Shown one piece after another: positions 5,309 to 6,898 of a stretch of DNA of 6,898 nucleotides (within the stretch, counting starts at the first letter, position 1; each line of letters starts with the position of its first letter). This DNA comes from Oligosphaeraceae bacterium (GTDB lineage: Bacteria; Verrucomicrobiota; Lentisphaeria; Oligosphaerales; Oligosphaeraceae). Below the pieces are notes generated by a model. It saw nothing but the letters and a program-made list of their open reading frames with translations, was not told the origin of the DNA and ran no database searches. The position numbers and the translations under genes are program-made. The DNA lies in NCBI GenBank assembly GCA_012515455.1, contig JAAYYJ010000123.1, positions 1 through 6,898 on the forward strand. Direction: 5' to 3'.

Positions 5309-6898
5309 TCACGCTTGCGCCTTGGGGAAATTCCGCCGGCGCAGATGGGGTCGGATGGTTTGGAAGAAATGCTTGGTGGCCACGAAAACCGCGTCGGCCA
5401 GGTTCTCATCCGGCAGGTGGGTACTGTACCAGGTCTCGGCGGCCGTACTGGCGATAAAAGCGTAGTCGTCGGCCAACGCGGGCAGCCGCTGTAAAATGAT
5501 CTCGGTATACTCCAGCAGATCGCGCTGGGGCTGGCGTCGCAAGCCAATCAGCCCCAGCAGCTCGGACACCAGTTTTTGACAGGCCTCGATTCGCACCCGC
5601 TCAGCCATTTTTTGGGTCGCGATTTTCTGCCAGTCCCGGGTACACTGATACAGCCGCCAGCGCCAGAGCAGGTAGTACCAGCAGCGCCGCCGCAGCTTCC
5701 AGGCCAGCCCGGCGGCGGCCAGCAGCAGGGCGAGCAGGAGCAGGTCGGCCAAGGTCCGGGCAGAGAGCCAATCGAACACTGCCTTGAGACCGTCGAGCAT
5801 TCTCTGCGCGAATGCATTGGCCAAGGCCTTGAAGCTCTCCATCGCCTGTTTCCCGAACGCCAGGACTTTACTCTTCAGAGTCTGGGCTGCGGCCTTGAGG
5901 ATGTGCTTGGCCTCAGGCGAAAACGTGGCATTGTCAGCCACGGCCTTGGCATAAATTTCATTGTAGGCCTCCAGGACCTTCTGCTGCAGGACACTCTGCT
6001 GTTGGCCCGACTGCAGCTTTTTGGGCTGTTGCGGCGGAGTCTGACCGCGCAGGAGGCTGGGCTTGGGCGGCACCGGCGAACGGGCGCTAAGTTCCGGGGT
6101 CTGTACTTTCCATTTGTCGCCGAAGGGATCGAGCAACGACTTCAGCAGGGGGGGGGTGTCTTCCAGGCGCAGTTCTCCCGGCGGGGTGCCGTCGAAAGTG
6201 AGCCAGCCGAAGGGCTCGATGAAAATCTGCACCCAGGCATGGCCGTGGTATTCATAGACTTCAAAGCAGTTGGCCAGGAGATTGAAATTCCCGGGCGAAT
6301 ACCCGGTGACCAGACGGGAATGCAGCCCGGCCATGCGGGCCAGCAGGGTGAGCGCCTGGGCATAATGCTGGCAGAAACCCTCGCGGCTCTCGAACAGAAA
6401 AAAATCACTGAGCTCCTGGCCGGCCGGCGGCCGGGGAGGAGACATGTTGTAGGTGAAATTCTGGCGCAGATAATCTCGCAGTACCAGTGCCTTCTGGTGC
6501 GGGGTATCGGCGCTCTCAGTGAGGTCACGGGCCAAATCCATCATGCGGGCGCTGATGACCTTACGCGGCAGCTGACGATAATTCCAGCCGAAATTCCGGG
6601 GCGGCTCCCGCCAGGGACGGATATACTGGCTCAGTTCAACATCGGGAACCGTGGAAAGCACGGTGTACTTCCAGGGCAGCGGCGGCAATTCTTCGTTGCG
6701 CAGTTGGTAGCTGACGCTGTCTTCGCGCCGGATTACCCCCATATTTTTATCGCCAACTCTGTCCCCGTCGCTCCAGACCACTTGCACTGGCCGCTGGGCG
6801 TAGGGCAGATAGCGGCTGACCGCCTTCAGAATAGAGATGTTTTGCACCACTTCCGAATGATAGGCGGAGGTATATTTGTCCAACGCACTGCGGCCTTT
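5309..6898 (-). CDS. TgpA-like membrane transglutaminase, C-terminal part (cut by window edge)
   Basis: The frame is open to the high-coordinate edge, so the N-terminus (in TgpA-type proteins a block of membrane helices) is missing; a TTG at 6883 is not taken as the start. Residues below are counted from that TTG. A transglutaminase-like core is clear: C171 in GFCQHYAQAL, H215 in HGHAWVQ and D231 in LTFDGTPP form the expected Cys-His-Asp triad; the Asp motif is FDGTP in place of the common FDPTP. A Pro/Gln-rich linker (about 268-300) and a stretch of amphipathic helices (about 301-376) follow. Next come one membrane helix (about 377-397), a very basic/aromatic flank, and a cytoplasmic tail with GLRRQPQRDLLEYTEI (447-462) resembling the DUF4129 domain of TgpA. 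Such proteins place a papain-like transglutaminase/protease domain in the periplasm and often sit beside MoxR and DUF58 genes, which would lie outside this window. Its substrate is unknown. It ends 125 nt before the exported helical protein start. Confidence 0.88.
   Translation of the reverse strand, partial: KGRSALDKYTSAYHSEVVQNISILKAVSRYLPYAQRPVQVVWSDGDRVGDKNMGVIRREDSVSYQLRNEELPPLPWKYTVLSTVPDVELSQYIRPWREPPRNFGWNYRQLPRKVISARMMDLARDLTESADTPHQKALVLRDYLRQNFTYNMSPPRPPAGQELSDFFLFESREGFCQHYAQALTLLARMAGLHSRLVTGYSPGNFNLLANCFEVYEYHGHAWVQIFIEPFGWLTFDGTPPGELRLEDTPPLLKSLLDPFGDKWKVQTPELSARSPVPPKPSLLRGQTPPQQPKKLQSGQQQSVLQQKVLEAYNEIYAKAVADNATFSPEAKHILKAAAQTLKSKVLAFGKQAMESFKALANAFAQRMLDGLKAVFDWLSARTLADLLLLALLLAAAGLAWKLRRRCWYYLLWRWRLYQCTRDWQKIATQKMAERVRIEACQKLVSELLGLIGLRRQPQRDLLEYTEIILQRLPALADDYAFIASTAAETWYSTHLPDENLADAVFVATKHFFQTIRPHLRRRNFPKAQA

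Overview
The window is a tightly packed, entirely minus-strand stretch of a moderately GC-rich bacterial chromosome. Read in the direction of transcription (high to low coordinates) it holds: the C-terminal part of a membrane-anchored transglutaminase-like protein of the TgpA type (5309-6898, cut by the window edge); an exported, probably all-helical (alpha/alpha)6 protein of unknown function (3945-5183); pyrH, UMP kinase (3201-3926); frr, ribosome recycling factor (2587-3150); an OleC-type AMP-forming ligase (895-2550); a DedA/VTT-family membrane protein (148-834); and the first 50 codons of a YjbQ/UPF0047 protein (1-151, cut by the other edge). No RNA gene, insertion sequence, CRISPR array or prophage signal was seen, and no stretch over 300 bases lacks a gene.

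The organism cannot be named from this alone. A full-length OleC-family ligase, a TgpA-like protein and a pyrH-frr pair with no tsf in front would fit a Gram-negative member of the PVC group (Lentisphaerae or Verrucomicrobia type), but this is inference and other phyla remain possible.

Layout and expression: the first gap (5184-5308) carries a strong sigma70-like promoter, TTGACA - 17 nt - TAAATT. Its position shows that the exported helical protein should start at 5183 and not at an in-frame GTG at 5312. From there down to the window edge gaps are at most about 60 nt (18, 50, 36 and 60 nt, then a 4-nt ATGA overlap), and I see no hairpin-plus-T-run terminator. The helical protein, pyrH, frr, oleC, dedA and yjbQ may therefore form one transcription unit. 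It would mix essential housekeeping genes (pyrH, frr) with envelope and lipid-related genes (exported helical protein, oleC, dedA). The upstream transglutaminase gene may belong to a separate unit that reads into this one.

The window looks like ordinary core chromosome with unusual gene neighbours. The points most worth a second look are the OleC with no OleA, OleB or OleD in view, two substitutions at conserved UMP-site positions of PyrH, and the uncharacterised exported helical protein with its own promoter beside a TgpA-like protein. I did not find evidence of a wholly new system.
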